Shown here piece after piece: positions 38,777-47,406 of a stretch of DNA of 64,000 bases. Position 1 is the first letter of the stretch. Each line of letters opens with the position of its first letter. The position numbers and the translations under genes are program-made. This stretch comes from Pseudomonas fluorescens. Lineage in GTDB: Bacteria > Pseudomonadota > Gammaproteobacteria > Pseudomonadales > Pseudomonadaceae. The notes under the pieces are model-generated. The model was not told the origin of the DNA and did not search any database. It saw only the letters and a list, made by a program, of their open reading frames with translations. Where the stretch lies: NCBI RefSeq assembly GCF_018614655.1, contig NZ_JAGGOG010000001.1, positions 124,001-188,000 of the forward strand, in the 5' to 3' direction.

Positions 38777-39556
38777 ATGACTCCGCTCCGATCACTTTTC
38801 GCTGCGCTGCTCCTGCCTTTGTGCGCCTCTGCCGCCCAGGCCCAGGAATGGAAAGAAATCCGCTTCGGGGTCTTCCCCGAATACCCGCCCTTTGAGTCAG
38901 TCGCCGCCGACGGCAGCCTGCAAGGTTTCGACATCGAGCTGGGCAATGCGATTTGCACCAAGCTTGAGGTCAAGTGCGTGTGGGTCCACAACGAATTCGA
39001 CGGCATGATCCCAGCCCTGCGTGCTCGCAAGTTCGACGCCATCATGTCCTCCATGGCCGTGACCCCGGCCCGTCAGAAAGTCATCGACTTCAGCGACCGG
39101 TTATTCCTCAGCCCGACCTCGGTGATCACCCGCAAAAGCGCCGACTTCGGCGACACCCCTGAATCGCTGAAAGGCAAACAGGTCGGCGTGCTGCAAGGCT
39201 CGCTGCAAGAAGCCTACGCCCGCGCTCACCTGGCTAAACTCGGTGCGCAGATCAAGGCTTACCAGTCCCAGGAGCAGAACTACGCCGACCTGCAAAATGG
39301 TCGCCTGGACGCCACCCTGACCGACAAGCTCGAAGCCCAGCTCAACTTCCTGTCCAAGCCCGAAGGCGCCGACTTCAAGACCGGACCGGCCTTCAAGGAC
39401 CCGACCCTGCCTCTGGACATCGCCATGGGCCTGCGCAAGAACGACCAGGAATTGCTGGCGCTGATCAACAAAGGCATCGCTGCCGTGCAAGCCGATGGCA
39501 CCTACACGCAGATCCAGAAGAAGTACTTCGGCGATCAGGACATCTACAACGAATGA
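38777..39556 (+). CDS. Amino-acid ABC importer, periplasmic binding protein (HisJ/ArgT type)
   Basis: This 259-residue protein has a cleavable signal peptide (FAALLLPLCASAAQAQ) and a type-II solute-binding fold: IRFGVFPEYPPFESVAADGS, MIPALRARKFDAIMSSMAVT and VGVLQGSLQEAYAR. Sequence and context suggest a basic amino acid such as arginine, ornithine or citrulline. It is preceded by AGGGAA at proper spacing. The permease genes follow after a palindrome. Confidence 0.9.
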   Translation: MTPLRSLFAALLLPLCASAAQAQEWKEIRFGVFPEYPPFESVAADGSLQGFDIELGNAICTKLEVKCVWVHNEFDGMIPALRARKFDAIMSSMAVTPARQKVIDFSDRLFLSPTSVITRKSADFGDTPESLKGKQVGVLQGSLQEAYARAHLAKLGAQIKAYQSQEQNYADLQNGRLDATLTDKLEAQLNFLSKPEGADFKTGPAFKDPTLPLDIAMGLRKNDQELLALINKGIAAVQADGTYTQIQKKYFGDQDIYNE

Positions 39557-39598
39557 ACAACGGCCTGCGCATCTCCCAACGTTTGAAATAACACTCCC

Positions 39599-39710
39599 GT
39601 AGCAGCTGTCGAGCCCCAGCGAGGCTGCGTAGGTTGCACCGCTGTCCTCGCGTCTGGCTTGGTACCGAGGCGCTCTTTACGCAGCCTCGCTGGAGCTCGA
39701 CAGCTGCTAC
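39599..39710. repeat. Repeat family C, copy 1
   Basis: Palindrome with arms starting GTAGCAGCTGTCGAGC and ending GCTCGACAGCTGCTAC, between the binding-protein and permease genes. As it lies within the transporter operon it could attenuate or protect mRNA, making the binding protein more abundant than the permeases. Confidence 0.85.
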
Positions 39711-39764
39711 GCGGGGGAGATGAAGATGTGCCGATGCTCTCCCGTTCTATAGAGAATTTCCCCC

Positions 39765-40466
39765 GTGAATGAATTCCTCAACTTGCAGGGCTTCGGCCCG
39801 CTGCTGGCTCAGGGCGCCTGGATGACGGTCAAGCTGGCGTTCCTGGCACTGGTGCTGAGCCTGTCCCTGGGACTGATCGCCGCCGGTGCCAAACTCTCCA
39901 GCGTCAAGCTGCTTCGGGTTCCGGCCACGCTCTACACCACGCTGATTCGCAGCGTGCCGGACCTGGTGCTGATCCTGCTGATCTTCTACAGCCTGCAACT
40001 GTGGCTGAACGACCTGACCGAGATGCTCGGCTGGGATTACGTCGAAATCGATCCGTTCACCGCCGGCGTACTCACCCTCGGTTTTATCTACGGTGCGTAT
40101 TTCACCGAGAACTTTCGCGGGGCGATTCTCAGCGTACCCGCGGGCCAACTCGAAGCCGCGACCGCCTACGGCCTGAGCCGCTGGCAGCGGTTTCGCCTGG
40201 TGCTGTTCCCGCAACTGATGCGCTTTGCCCTGCCGGGCCTGGGCAATAACTGGCTGGTGTTGCTCAAGTCCACGGCGCTGGTGTCGATCATCGGCCTGTC
40301 GGACCTGGTCAAGGCCGCGCAAAACGCTGGCAAGACCACCAATGATCCGCTGTATTTCCTGATCCTCGCAGGCCTGGTGTACCTGGTGATCACCACCCTC
40401 TCCAACCGCATCTTCAAACGCCTGGAACGGCGCTACAACGTCGGCATCAAGGGGATGGCGCGATGA
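39765..40466 (+). CDS. ABC importer permease (HisQ type)
   Basis: The 233-residue membrane protein has about five helices. The coupling loop reads GQLEAATAYGLSRWQRFRLV, the EAA motif of amino-acid permeases. The only reasonable start is a GTG at 39765 (MNEFLNLQGF), without an obvious Shine-Dalgarno. It overlaps the next permease by four bases (ATGA). Confidence 0.9.
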   Translation: MNEFLNLQGFGPLLAQGAWMTVKLAFLALVLSLSLGLIAAGAKLSSVKLLRVPATLYTTLIRSVPDLVLILLIFYSLQLWLNDLTEMLGWDYVEIDPFTAGVLTLGFIYGAYFTENFRGAILSVPAGQLEAATAYGLSRWQRFRLVLFPQLMRFALPGLGNNWLVLLKSTALVSIIGLSDLVKAAQNAGKTTNDPLYFLILAGLVYLVITTLSNRIFKRLERRYNVGIKGMAR

Positions 40467-41176
40467 TCGAACTGATCCAGCAATACGGCCTGGCCTACCT
40501 GTTCACCGATGGCAACGGCTTTTCCGGTGTGGCCATGACCCTGTGGTTGTTCATTATCTCGGTGGTGCTGGGCTTTTTCCTGTCGATCCCGCTGGCGATC
40601 GCGCGGGTGTCGGAACACTTCTGGATTCGCTGGCCGGTGGAGGTCTACACCTACCTGTTTCGCGGCACGCCACTGTATATCCAACTGCTGATTTGCTACA
40701 CCGGGCTCTACGGCCTGGACGTGGTGCAAGACAACGCCCTGCTTAACCAGTTTTTCCGCAATGCGCTGAACTGCACGCTGCTGGCCTTTGTACTGAACAC
40801 CTGCGCCTACACCGTGGAAATCTTCGCCGGGGCGATTCGCAACATCCCCCACGGCGAGATTGAAGCGGCGCGAGCCTACGGCTTGCACGGCTGGCGGTTG
40901 AACCTGTTTGTGATCGTGCCCGCCGCCTTGCGCCGCGCGCTGCCGGCCTACAGCAACGAAATGATCCTGATGCTCCACGCCACATCCCTGGCGTTTACCG
41001 CCACCATCGCCGACATCCTCAAGGTGGCGCGCGATGCCAATGCCGAGACCTTCCTGACCTTCCAGGCGTTCGGTATTGCCGCTCTGTTGTACATGCTGCT
41101 GTCCTTTGCACTGGTGGGCCTGTTTCGACTGGCCGAACGTCGCTGGATGCGTTTTCTTGTTCCTACCCGAGGCTAA
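40463..41176 (+). CDS. ABC importer permease (HisM type)
   Basis: This 237-residue second permease has the EAA loop HGEIEAARAYGLHGWRLNLF. The start overlaps the previous gene as ATGA. The ATPase gene follows three bases after its stop. The two permeases form the membrane channel. Confidence 0.9.
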   Translation: MIELIQQYGLAYLFTDGNGFSGVAMTLWLFIISVVLGFFLSIPLAIARVSEHFWIRWPVEVYTYLFRGTPLYIQLLICYTGLYGLDVVQDNALLNQFFRNALNCTLLAFVLNTCAYTVEIFAGAIRNIPHGEIEAARAYGLHGWRLNLFVIVPAALRRALPAYSNEMILMLHATSLAFTATIADILKVARDANAETFLTFQAFGIAALLYMLLSFALVGLFRLAERRWMRFLVPTRG

Positions 41177-41179
41177 CCC

Positions 41180-42034
41180 ATGAATCAGTCCGCGCAGGCC
41201 CTGGCCGCACATCCCGCTTCCGTCATCGACACCCGCCCCGCTCCGCGAGCCACCGTGGTGGCGGAAAACGCCAACGTCAAACTCAAGGTCGAAGGCCTGC
41301 ACAAACGCTATGGCGAACACGAAGTGCTCAAAGGCGTCTCGCTGAATGCACGCAACGGCGACGTAATCAGCCTGATCGGCGCCAGCGGTTCCGGCAAAAG
41401 TACGATGCTGCGCTGCATCAATTTTCTTGAGCAGCCGGACGCCGGGGTGATCACCCTGGATGGCATCAGCATTGAAATGCGCCAGGGCCGCTCCGGCGCC
41501 CAGGCCCCTCATCAAGCCCAATTGCAAAACCTGCGTACGCGACTGGCCATGGTCTTCCAGCACTTCAACCTGTGGAGCCACATGACGGTCCTGGAAAACA
41601 TCTGCATGGCGCCCCGACGCGTGCTGGGCGTGAGCGCCGCCGAGGCGGAAAAGCGCGCGCGGATGTACCTGGACAAGGTCGGCCTGCCGGGTCGGGTTGC
41701 CGATCAATACCCCGCGTTTCTCTCCGGCGGCCAGCAGCAGCGGGTGGCAATTGCCCGGGCCCTGGCCATGGAGCCGGAGATTATCCTGTTCGACGAACCC
41801 ACCTCGGCGCTTGACCCTGAACTTGTAGGAGAAGTCCTCAAAGTCATACAGACGTTGGCTGAGGAAGGTCGTACCATGCTCATGGTCACCCACGAAATGG
41901 GCTTTGCCCGGCAGGTGTCCAGCCAGGTGCTGTTCCTGCATCAGGGCCGGGTCGAGGAACACGGCGGCGCCGAGATCCTTGACCATCCCAACAGCGAACG
42001 CCTGCAGCAATTTCTTTCCAACCGTTTGAAGTGA
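41180..42034 (+). CDS. ABC importer ATPase (HisP type)
   Basis: The 284-residue ATPase has an N-terminal extension of about 35 residues, Walker [10 protein letters not shown], signature LSGGQQQR and Walker B IILFDEPTSALD followed by the switch His in MVTHEMGFARQV. It is close to HisP/AotP. The stop overlaps the next start (GTGA). Confidence 0.92.
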   Translation: MNQSAQALAAHPASVIDTRPAPRATVVAENANVKLKVEGLHKRYGEHEVLKGVSLNARNGDVISLIGASGSGKSTMLRCINFLEQPDAGVITLDGISIEMRQGRSGAQAPHQAQLQNLRTRLAMVFQHFNLWSHMTVLENICMAPRRVLGVSAAEAEKRARMYLDKVGLPGRVADQYPAFLSGGQQQRVAIARALAMEPEIILFDEPTSALDPELVGEVLKVIQTLAEEGRTMLMVTHEMGFARQVSSQVLFLHQGRVEEHGGAEILDHPNSERLQQFLSNRLK

Positions 42035-42546
42035 ACACGAAGCCAACCATGGATACCAAGGCCAACGGACCCCATTCCTCCCCTGCGCTGGATCGCATCG
42101 ACGAGGCCATCATTGATGTGCTGCGTCATCAGGGGCGTATCACCTACGAGAAACTCTCGTCACTGGTGCACCTGACCCCCAGGCCCTGCCTGGAACGGGT
42201 GCGCAAACTGGAACGACGGGGAGTGATCCGCGGTTATGGCGCGATCATCGATGTGCAGATGGTCTCGCCGGGGCTGTCGTTGCTGGTGCTGGTGGCCCTC
42301 TCCAACCAGAGCGGGCGCTCGGCGCAAAAAGCCTTCGAAGCGTGCGTCAAAGCCTGCCCTCAAGTGTTCGAATGCCAACTGATCAGCGGACCGTTCGACT
42401 ACAGCCTGCGCATGCGCTGCCGGGACATGGAGCACTACCGGGTGCTGACGGAAATCTGGTTGAACAATGATGAGTTGCACATTGATAAATTGGTGGCGCA
42501 TCCGGAGTTGGCGGTGGTGAAAAACACCGCGACCGAGTTGGCGTGA
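42031..42546 (+). CDS. Lrp/AsnC-family regulator of the citrulline/ornithine block
   Basis: This regulator of 171 residues (165 from the ATG at 42049) has the HTH IIDVLRHQGRITYEKLSSLV and a C-terminal RAM domain. The GTG at 42031 overlaps the ATPase stop, suggesting coupling with the transporter; neither start has a clear Shine-Dalgarno. It probably senses an imported amino acid and controls this transporter and perhaps ctlX and the cyclodeaminase. Confidence 0.85.
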   Translation: MNTKPTMDTKANGPHSSPALDRIDEAIIDVLRHQGRITYEKLSSLVHLTPRPCLERVRKLERRGVIRGYGAIIDVQMVSPGLSLLVLVALSNQSGRSAQKAFEACVKACPQVFECQLISGPFDYSLRMRCRDMEHYRVLTEIWLNNDELHIDKLVAHPELAVVKNTATELA

Positions 42547-42559
42547 CGCTTGATACGTT

Positions 42560-42675
42560 GTAGCCGCTGCCGAGGCACGAGGCTGCGATGCGTGCCCGCA
42601 GGACCGCCCCTGGGGCCGCTACGGTCGAGCGCGACCCCGGTCCCATCGCAGCCTCGTACCTCGGCAGCGGCTACA
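42560..42675. repeat. Repeat family A, copy 2
   Basis: Palindrome after the Lrp-type gene. The arms match copy 1, and the loop is nearly identical to copy 4, with an inner hairpin between GGGGCCGC and GCGACCCC. Confidence 0.87.
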
Positions 42676-42721
42676 CATTATCGCAGGCAAGCCAGTTCCC
42701 ACAGTTTAACCGTGCTCAGAC

Positions 42722-43324
42722 TCACGGAGCATCGGGGCGATCCCGCGAGACTGAACGCAGATAACCTTCGATATCTGCACCAGCCAGCGGCTTGACCAGG
42801 ATAAACACCCGATTCACCTGCCGCCCCATCTTGATCCCCTCCCGGGCCCGCACCGACACATACCCAAGCTTGGGCCAGAATCGCTCGGCCCTGGTGTTGC
42901 CCTGCACCACCGTCAGCCGCAGCCAGCGAGCCCCCAGGCTCATTGCCCAGTTCTGAAGATCGGCGTGCAACCGATTTGCCAACCCAGTGCCATGCAGCGA
43001 GGTGGCCACCAGCAGCAACCCGATATGCCAGACCCCGGTCGCCAACAGGTCTGATGCCACATTCACCACGGCTACCAATACGCCCTCGGCGTCGCGATAG
43101 CCCAACCAATACATGCGCGTATGCGGCCAATCATCGGGCAATTGGAAGTTCAGCTCTTCGCGAGCCTCCAACGGCCTGGCGGGCTCGCCATTGACCGCCA
43201 GAAAATACCCCGGACTGTCTTCAAACAACTGCTGTAGCTCAGCCTCATCACGAACTGTCAGCTCGACCACGCGAATACCGGCGACGGAACTGATGGGCAG
43301 GTGCAATATTTTCGCAACCTCCAT
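42722..43324 (-). CDS. GNAT-family N-acetyltransferase
   Basis: This 200-residue protein has a GNAT core: HIGLLLVATSLHGTGLANRL (acetyl-CoA loop partly degraded to HGTGLA) and LTVVQGNTRAERFWPKLGYV. I chose the ATG at 43324, ten bases after GAGG, over the GTG at 43333 that nearly touches it. It lies 12 bases downstream of the FKBP gene on the same strand. Substrate unknown. Confidence 0.78.
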   Translation of the reverse strand: MEVAKILHLPISSVAGIRVVELTVRDEAELQQLFEDSPGYFLAVNGEPARPLEAREELNFQLPDDWPHTRMYWLGYRDAEGVLVAVVNVASDLLATGVWHIGLLLVATSLHGTGLANRLHADLQNWAMSLGARWLRLTVVQGNTRAERFWPKLGYVSVRAREGIKMGRQVNRVFILVKPLAGADIEGYLRSVSRDRPDAP

Positions 43325-43336
43325 GTTTGCCACGCC

Positions 43337-43678
43337 TCAATCGTCCCGCGTCAGTACTTCCAACAACTCAATCTCGAAGCGTAAATCGCTGTTGGGCTTG
43401 ATATGTGCGCCCATCGACCGCTCGCCATAAGCCAGGTGCGCCGGCACAAACAGTGTCCGAATTCCGCCGACTTTCATGCCCATCAGGCCTTGGTCCCAAC
43501 CCTTGATCACCCGTCCGGTACCGATAACACACTGGAACGGCTTGCCTCGCTCCCAGGAGGAATCGAACACCGTACCGTCGTCCAGGGTGCCGGTGTATTG
43601 CGTGGTGATCAGCGCCCCCTTGACCACGGCTTTGCCGTCGCCCAGGCGGATGTCGGTGATTTGTAGTTCGTTGTTCAT
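43337..43678 (-). CDS. FKBP-type peptidyl-prolyl cis-trans isomerase
   Basis: This 113-residue single-domain FKBP has GTLDDGTVFDSSWERGKPF, VIKGWDQGLMGMKVGG and HLAYGERSMG, the conserved FKBP core. No signal peptide is seen from the ATG at 43678, so it is cytoplasmic. It sits between an SLT-like lipoprotein gene upstream and a GNAT gene downstream, all on the minus strand with short gaps. Confidence 0.9.
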   Translation of the reverse strand: MNNELQITDIRLGDGKAVVKGALITTQYTGTLDDGTVFDSSWERGKPFQCVIGTGRVIKGWDQGLMGMKVGGIRTLFVPAHLAYGERSMGAHIKPNSDLRFEIELLEVLTRDD

Positions 43679-43693
43679 ACCTTTAGGCCTCAC

Positions 43694-44314
43694 TCACAAC
43701 CAATGCCAAAACCGGCTCCAGAACCCTCGATCCAGATCCGCCTTACACCCCGCATATTGCCGCGCATACATATCGGAACGCGCCTTGACCTTTCCGGCAA
43801 CCGGCAACAGCCAGGCCTTACTGGCATAGGTTCGCTGACGATAGCCGCCCCAGCCTTCGTGGTAGTTCAGGTACTGGCCATAGGCGTCGTATTTGTACAC
43901 GCCGTTGATGGTGGTGGTCTTGTCCATGTACCAGCCGACAAAGTCGATGGCGTCGTCGAAGTCCTGCCGGCTGGCCCAGCTACGGCCGGTGCTTTTGCGG
44001 TAGTCGCTCCACACCTCGTCCTTAGCTTGGGCGTAGCCGGAAGCGGTGGATACGCGGCCCCATGGGATGATCCACAGCAGGTATTTGCGCGGGGTCTTGG
44101 CGTTCTGCCGGAAGCCCGACTCCTGGTACATGATGGCGAACGGCACCTGGATCGGCACACCCCAGCGCTTCTGGGTGACCTTGGCCGCGTCGTACCAATC
44201 GTCCTTTTCCCGGAAGATGCCGCAGAGGTCATCAGGAGTGCGTGGCGGCGAAGTACCGCAGGCTGCCAGCAAGGAGGTCAGTAATAAGAGGGCTATGGTT
44301 TTTGCCAGGTTCAA
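43694..44314 (-). CDS. SLT-like transglycosylase lipoprotein
   Basis: This 206-residue lipoprotein has a signal ending LLAACG, where Cys19 is lipidated. The segment IMYQESGFRQNAKTP resembles the catalytic Glu motif of lytic transglycosylases, followed by WGRVSTASGYAQAKDEVW. It probably acts on peptidoglycan in the periplasm. The stop is 15 bases from the FKBP start. Confidence 0.8.
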   Translation of the reverse strand: MNLAKTIALLLLTSLLAACGTSPPRTPDDLCGIFREKDDWYDAAKVTQKRWGVPIQVPFAIMYQESGFRQNAKTPRKYLLWIIPWGRVSTASGYAQAKDEVWSDYRKSTGRSWASRQDFDDAIDFVGWYMDKTTTINGVYKYDAYGQYLNYHEGWGGYRQRTYASKAWLLPVAGKVKARSDMYARQYAGCKADLDRGFWSRFWHWL

Positions 44315-44403
44315 AAGCTTACCTTCGCGTGATGCGCGTAAAAAAGTCGACAGTTTACGCGTTCACGGGAGGTGATGCCGATAAGACATTAATTTGCCTT
44401 GTT

Positions 44404-44438
44404 CACCGTGCAGGCGCCAGGCCGGCGCCTGCACGGTG
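44404..44438. terminator. Strong 15-bp-stem hairpin after the membrane-protein gene
   Basis: CACCGTGCAGGCGCC, loop AGGCC, then the perfect reverse complement. It lies at the end of the minus-strand gene at 44444. No T-run follows on either strand, so it may be a processing or rho-assisted site rather than a classic terminator. Confidence 0.55.
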
Positions 44439-44443
44439 ATGCA

Positions 44444-45412
44444 TCAGGCCAATGGCACTTTACGGGTGGACATCGCCATCCGGCCGACACCGAAGCTCAA
44501 CGCCGCACCCAACAGCAACATCAGCAAAGTGCTCCACGCGGCACGGGACAGTTGCTTGGCGGCAACCTCGCCGGCCTCACGGGCTTTCTGCTCGGCTTGC
44601 TTCTTCAGTTCTTCAACCTTCTGCACCGCCTGCTGATAGGCCTGGGCATAGTTGTCGACGATCTGGGTGGCTTCGGCCTGGCTCTTGCCGGTACGGGCGG
44701 CGACGATGTTGACCAGCGCTTCTTTGTCCGCCGCATTCAAGGCTGGCTCACCAGATGCCTTGACCCGCTCGAACCATTGCTTCAGTTCTTCGGTGGCCTG
44801 AGCCGGGTTGGTGGCGGCATCGGCGGCCGATTGCTTGCCATCCGCTGCAGCCTGGTCAGCTTTGTGCTCGACATTGGCCGGGGCCAGGTCAGGTTTGCCA
44901 GTCTGCTTGAGCAAGGTGTCCAACTGGCCTTGCAAGCTGTTCCAATCCAGGCTGATGCCCTTCTCGTCCAGTTGCTGTTTGACGCTGTCGCTGATGCCCG
45001 GTGCCACGGCGGCAATCCCGCTGCCGGCTGCCGACAGGCCTTTACCGACCACATTCCCGGCGGCGCCCACCACGCTGGTAGCCAACGCTGCCAGCAACCA
45101 AGTGGTCAGCAAGGTGGTGATGGTCCAGCTCAGGACACCATGCAAACCGCCGCGATCCGGTGCTGTACGCCCGGCAACAAACGCACCGGCGCCGATGGCC
45201 AGCAGGGTTGAGACGAACAGCCAGATCCCGGCCCCGGTGCCGAAGCCACTCAACGGGTTGCCGGCCGCCATCGGGTTGACGGCACTGGCACCAATGGCGG
45301 TGCCCAGCACGCTCAGCACCAGGTACGTCACCAGGGCAATTGCACTACCGGCCAACACCGAGCCCCAGGACACGCGAAACAGTGAACGGTTGCTTTCATA
45401 GACAGTGGTCAT
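44444..45412 (-). CDS. Four-helix membrane protein with helical soluble insert
   Basis: I do not recognise a named family for this 322-residue protein. It has three N-terminal membrane helices (near residues 17-40, 60-82 and 92-120), a hydrophilic, Ala/Gln/Lys-rich central part likely helical (residues 130-285), and one C-terminal helix (WSTLLMLLLGAALSFGVGRM). The three N-terminal helices show small-residue patterns like other small-solute-stress membrane proteins annotated as PhnA-like or YrzE-like. It is divergent from the PAS-LuxR regulator, with a TGCAC-N11-GTGCA dyad in the shared 182-bp gap, which suggests a common stress regulon. Confidence 0.7.
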   Translation of the reverse strand: MTTVYESNRSLFRVSWGSVLAGSAIALVTYLVLSVLGTAIGASAVNPMAAGNPLSGFGTGAGIWLFVSTLLAIGAGAFVAGRTAPDRGGLHGVLSWTITTLLTTWLLAALATSVVGAAGNVVGKGLSAAGSGIAAVAPGISDSVKQQLDEKGISLDWNSLQGQLDTLLKQTGKPDLAPANVEHKADQAAADGKQSAADAATNPAQATEELKQWFERVKASGEPALNAADKEALVNIVAARTGKSQAEATQIVDNYAQAYQQAVQKVEELKKQAEQKAREAGEVAAKQLSRAAWSTLLMLLLGAALSFGVGRMAMSTRKVPLA

Positions 45413-45487
45413 GATCGATCCTTTGACAGTGAGTAAGTACAGACCGGCTCAGTGTGTCGAGCCCGCGTTCTGCGGTCTCGGCACAAT

Positions 45488-45508
45488 TGCACTAGGCGCA
45501 CTGGTGCA
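45488..45508. promoter_or_regulatory. Dyad TGCAC-N11-GTGCA, copy 1
   Basis: TGCAC (45488-45492) and GTGCA (45504-45508) separated by 11 bases. Copy 2 at 47284-47304 has the same arms and spacing plus the same flanking TAG and TTCGC. It lies between divergent genes, 87 bases before the PAS-LuxR ATG. A TGCACTAT element 28 bases further on may be the -10. Confidence 0.6.
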
Positions 45509-45594
45509 TTCGCACCCCGCGCCGGGGACTTTCTCTGCACTATCCTGAGCCCCAGGTGTCGTACTTCTCACGCGACCTACCCCCCGGAGAAACC

Positions 45595-47091
45595 ATGAGC
45601 CAGGCCGTCCTCGCCAAAGAAACCAACCGCCGCCAACTGCAGCAGATCATCTCCGGGTTGTCCGACGGGGTGATCCTTGCCGAGGTCGACCAGACGATCC
45701 TCTGGGCCAACGAAGCCGCGCTGGCCATGCATGGTGTCGACAACGTCGAAGCCTTGGGCGCCAACACCCAGGAGTACGCGACCCGTTTTGCCTTGCGCTA
45801 CCGCAACAATCACCCGCTGCCCCTGGAGAGTTACCCGCTGAGCCGAATGGGGGATGGTGAAGAATTCAGCGATGTGGTGGTGGAAGTCACACCCACTGGC
45901 GACGACGAAAAAACCTGGGTCCACCGTCTGCGCAGCCTGGTGCTCAACGACGCTTCCGGCGAACCGGAAATGCTGGTACTGATCCTCAGCGATGCCACCG
46001 AATGGGCCAGCGCCGAGCAACGTTTCGAGAAGACCTTCAACGCCAACCCGGCGCCCGCCGTGATCTGCCGCCTGAGCGACCTGCGTTATATCAAGGTCAA
46101 TCAGGGCTTCCTGGAGATGACCGGCTACAACCGCGATCAGGTGATCGGCCGCTCGGTGTATGAGCTCGATGTGCTGGAACAGGCCGAACGCAAGGACCTG
46201 GCGATTCAGCGTCTGGGGGAAGGCGCAACCATCCCGCAGATGCAGGCGGAACTGAAGCTGCCCGAAGGCGGCAGCAAACTGGTGATTGTCGCCGGCCAGC
46301 CGTTGGACATGAATGAGGAAGACTGCATGTTGTTTTCCTTCACCGACCTTGAGCCCCGGCGCAAGGCCGAAACCGCGTTGCGCCAGAGCGAAGAACGGTT
46401 CGCCAAGTCCTTTCGCCTGACGCCGGTACCGACCCTGGTGTGCAGCGCCGACAACCAGCAGGTGGTGGACATCAACGAAGCTTTCATCAACACCACCGGC
46501 TACACCAGTGAAGAACTGATCGGCAAATCCGTGGCCGAGATCGACTTTATCGACGGCGCCCAGAACTGCACCCGAGTGTTCGCCGCCCTGGAGAAGGCCG
46601 GCAATGTCGACAGCCTGGACCTGAAGATCCGCAAGAAAGGCAACGAAGTGATCGACTGCGTCTTGTCCGCCGACACCGTCAGTATCCAGAACGTGCCCTG
46701 CTACCTGCTGGTATTGATGAACATCACCGAGCGCAAGCGCTCGGAGCTGGAACTGGTGGCGGCCATCGAAGAAGTCATGCAGGACGCCTCCTGGTTCAGC
46801 CAGACACTGATTGAAAAACTGGCCAACGCCAAGAACGTCAACAGCCCCAACCTGCCCAGCGTTTCCTTCACCGACCTCACCGCCCGCGAGCGCGATGTGC
46901 TGGGTTTGATCTGCGAGGGTCTGGCCGACAAGGAGATCGCCTCACGCCTGAAACTGGCGCCCAACACCGTGCGCAACCATGTGGCGACGGTGTATTCCAA
47001 ACTGGGCGTGCATAGCCGCAGTGCGGCGATTGTGTGGGCGCGGGAGCGCGGTCTGTTCGCCGGAGACCACCGAGTGAAGCCCAAGAAATAA
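45595..47091 (+). CDS. PAS-domain LuxR-type transcriptional regulator
   Basis: This 498-residue regulator starts at the ATG at 45595, seven bases after GGAG; the open frame begins 13 codons earlier at a weak GTG. It has three PAS-like units (about residues 10-125, 135-255 and 270-385; note TGYNRDQVIGRSVYELD and TGYTSEELIGKSVAEID), a short coiled linker, and a LuxR HTH (LTARERDVLGLICEGLADKE, then SRLKLAPNTVRNHV). There is no receiver or kinase domain, so signal sensing should be by the PAS units. The dyad upstream of it and of the CsbD-like gene suggests direct autoregulation and control of that gene. Confidence 0.85.
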   Translation: MSQAVLAKETNRRQLQQIISGLSDGVILAEVDQTILWANEAALAMHGVDNVEALGANTQEYATRFALRYRNNHPLPLESYPLSRMGDGEEFSDVVVEVTPTGDDEKTWVHRLRSLVLNDASGEPEMLVLILSDATEWASAEQRFEKTFNANPAPAVICRLSDLRYIKVNQGFLEMTGYNRDQVIGRSVYELDVLEQAERKDLAIQRLGEGATIPQMQAELKLPEGGSKLVIVAGQPLDMNEEDCMLFSFTDLEPRRKAETALRQSEERFAKSFRLTPVPTLVCSADNQQVVDINEAFINTTGYTSEELIGKSVAEIDFIDGAQNCTRVFAALEKAGNVDSLDLKIRKKGNEVIDCVLSADTVSIQNVPCYLLVLMNITERKRSELELVAAIEEVMQDASWFSQTLIEKLANAKNVNSPNLPSVSFTDLTARERDVLGLICEGLADKEIASRLKLAPNTVRNHVATVYSKLGVHSRSAAIVWARERGLFAGDHRVKPKK

Positions 47092-47109
47092 CGATCTACA
47101 GCTTTTTTC

Positions 47110-47222
47110 GTAGCAGCTGTCGAGCGCCAGCGAGGCTGCGTAAGGTTCGACTCGGTGCCGCAGGCTGACTTGAAAGCTGCGGTGCGGCCCACGCAGCCTC
47201 GCTGGCGCTCGACAGCTGCTAC
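47110..47222. repeat. Repeat family C, copy 2, in a 315-bp gap
   Basis: The arms GTAGCAGCTGTCGAGCGCCA and TGGCGCTCGACAGCTGCTAC pair perfectly. The gap 47092-47406 holds this palindrome, then dyad copy 2 and the promoter region of the CsbD-like gene; no gene is visible. Confidence 0.87.
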
Positions 47223-47283
47223 GGGATCTTGTCCAGTGAGGTTCAAGGCGGTACCTGCGAAGGGCGCTGGATTCAGGTGCAAA

Positions 47284-47304
47284 TGCACTAGTGCGACCGG
47301 TGCA
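47284..47304. promoter_or_regulatory. Dyad TGCAC-N11-GTGCA, copy 2
   Basis: TGCAC (47284-47288) and GTGCA (47300-47304), the same spacing as copy 1. A TGCACTAC element follows 23 bases further on. The CsbD-like ATG is 103 bases downstream. Confidence 0.6.
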
Positions 47305-47406
47305 AATTCGCCTTATCGGGTGAAGGTGCACTACTTAACCTTGAAGGGTGGGCACAGGGCTTGAATCCCGTGCCAAAGCGTTTTTTTGCCCTTTAAGGAA
47401 TTCACC

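Noticed and set aside
40433..42046. Long open frame antisense to the ABC permease and ATPase genes (537 codons)
   Set aside because: It spans the junction of two confirmed genes on the other strand and has no recognisable domain.
44404..44438. Hairpin as a standard rho-independent terminator
   Set aside because: The stem is strong, but there is no T-run on either strand.
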